Shown one piece after another: positions 5,544 through 5,781 of a stretch of DNA of 5,781 nt. Position 1 is the stretch's first letter, and each line of letters starts with the position of its first letter. The notes below the pieces were generated by a model. That model saw only the letters and a program-made list of their open reading frames with translations, searched no databases and was not told the origin of the DNA. The translations under genes and the position numbers were made by a program. Origin of the DNA: Helicobacteraceae bacterium (GTDB lineage: Bacteria > Campylobacterota > Campylobacteria > Campylobacterales > Helicobacteraceae); NCBI GenBank assembly GCA_029258405.1, contig JARHYY010000120.1, positions 1-5,781 of the forward strand, read 5' to 3'.

Positions 5544-5724
5544 CAACTCACATGCCTATAAATACCTAATAAGCATGAAATAGCAGGATTTAGCAAGGTA
5601 TTATTTCAACCCCAAACCTCAAAACTCAAACAAGCAATAAACCTTAGAGTCCAAAAATTCAAATAACAGAATAAACCTTAAAGAATTTACTTAACTCCAC
5701 TATATAAAGTTATATTATAAGCTC
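5544..5724 (-). repeat. Right arm of the diverged inverted repeat
   Basis: Read on the minus strand, this stretch matches 34-187 in the same block order, with the spacing between the two outermost blocks kept at 10 nt. The clearest blocks are 5683-5697 (perfect 15 nt), 5655-5666 (perfect 12 nt) and 5572-5593 (21 of 22). It is 27 nt longer than the left arm, mainly through the segment 5594-5654. No transposase gene or typical insertion-sequence end accompanies it. Confidence 0.75.
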
Positions 5725-5781
5725 ATTGTAAAAACAAACTCAAGCACAAGGTTGATATTGTCCTTACTAATATTTTGGAGT

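Noticed and set aside
34..5724. Insertion sequence or composite transposon
   Set aside because: The inverted arms are diverged and long, and there is no transposase, clear terminal repeat end or target duplication visible, so only a repeat is called.

Overview
The window carries one compact five-gene operon on the + strand (807-5101) between two AT-rich stretches without recognisable genes (1-806 and 5102-5781). Low GC, strong AAGGAG ribosome sites and an extended -10 promoter fit a low-GC Campylobacterota bacterium, most likely an enterohepatic Helicobacter. That assignment is inference from composition and style, since no taxonomic marker gene is present.

Gene order is pxpA-like LamB/YcsF protein (807-1577), a minimal biotin carboxyl carrier domain (1604-1837), biotin carboxylase (1847-3211), a pxpB/KipI-like carboxyltransferase half (3235-4131) and a pxpC/KipA-like carboxyltransferase half (4124-5101). 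Gaps are 26, 9 and 23 nt, then an 8-nt overlap, and every start has its own Shine-Dalgarno. Two starts (1604 and 3235) lie downstream of longer open frames whose upstream TTG/GTG codons fall next to or inside the ribosome site. A promoter (-35 at 706, extended -10 at 726-734) precedes the operon, and hairpins at 5112-5177 follow it.

Taken together the genes make a complete biotin-dependent carboxylase: ATP-dependent carboxylation of carrier-bound biotin, then transfer by a PxpB/PxpC module related to the carboxyltransferase of urea carboxylase. A PxpA-type hydrolase is added. There is no allophanate hydrolase and no AccA/AccD, so neither urea degradation nor acetyl-CoA carboxylation is the obvious job. 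Canonical PxpABC 5-oxoprolinase is a three-subunit enzyme without biotin subunits, so this five-subunit form may activate 5-oxoproline or another amide/lactam by N-carboxylation. The substrate is unknown from the sequence.

The operon is flanked by two diverged copies of the same noncoding repeat in opposite orientation (34-187 and 5544-5724), sharing several colinear perfect or near-perfect blocks. No transposase or integrase is present. The arms could allow inversion or mark insertion of the cassette, or they may be members of a dispersed intergenic repeat family.
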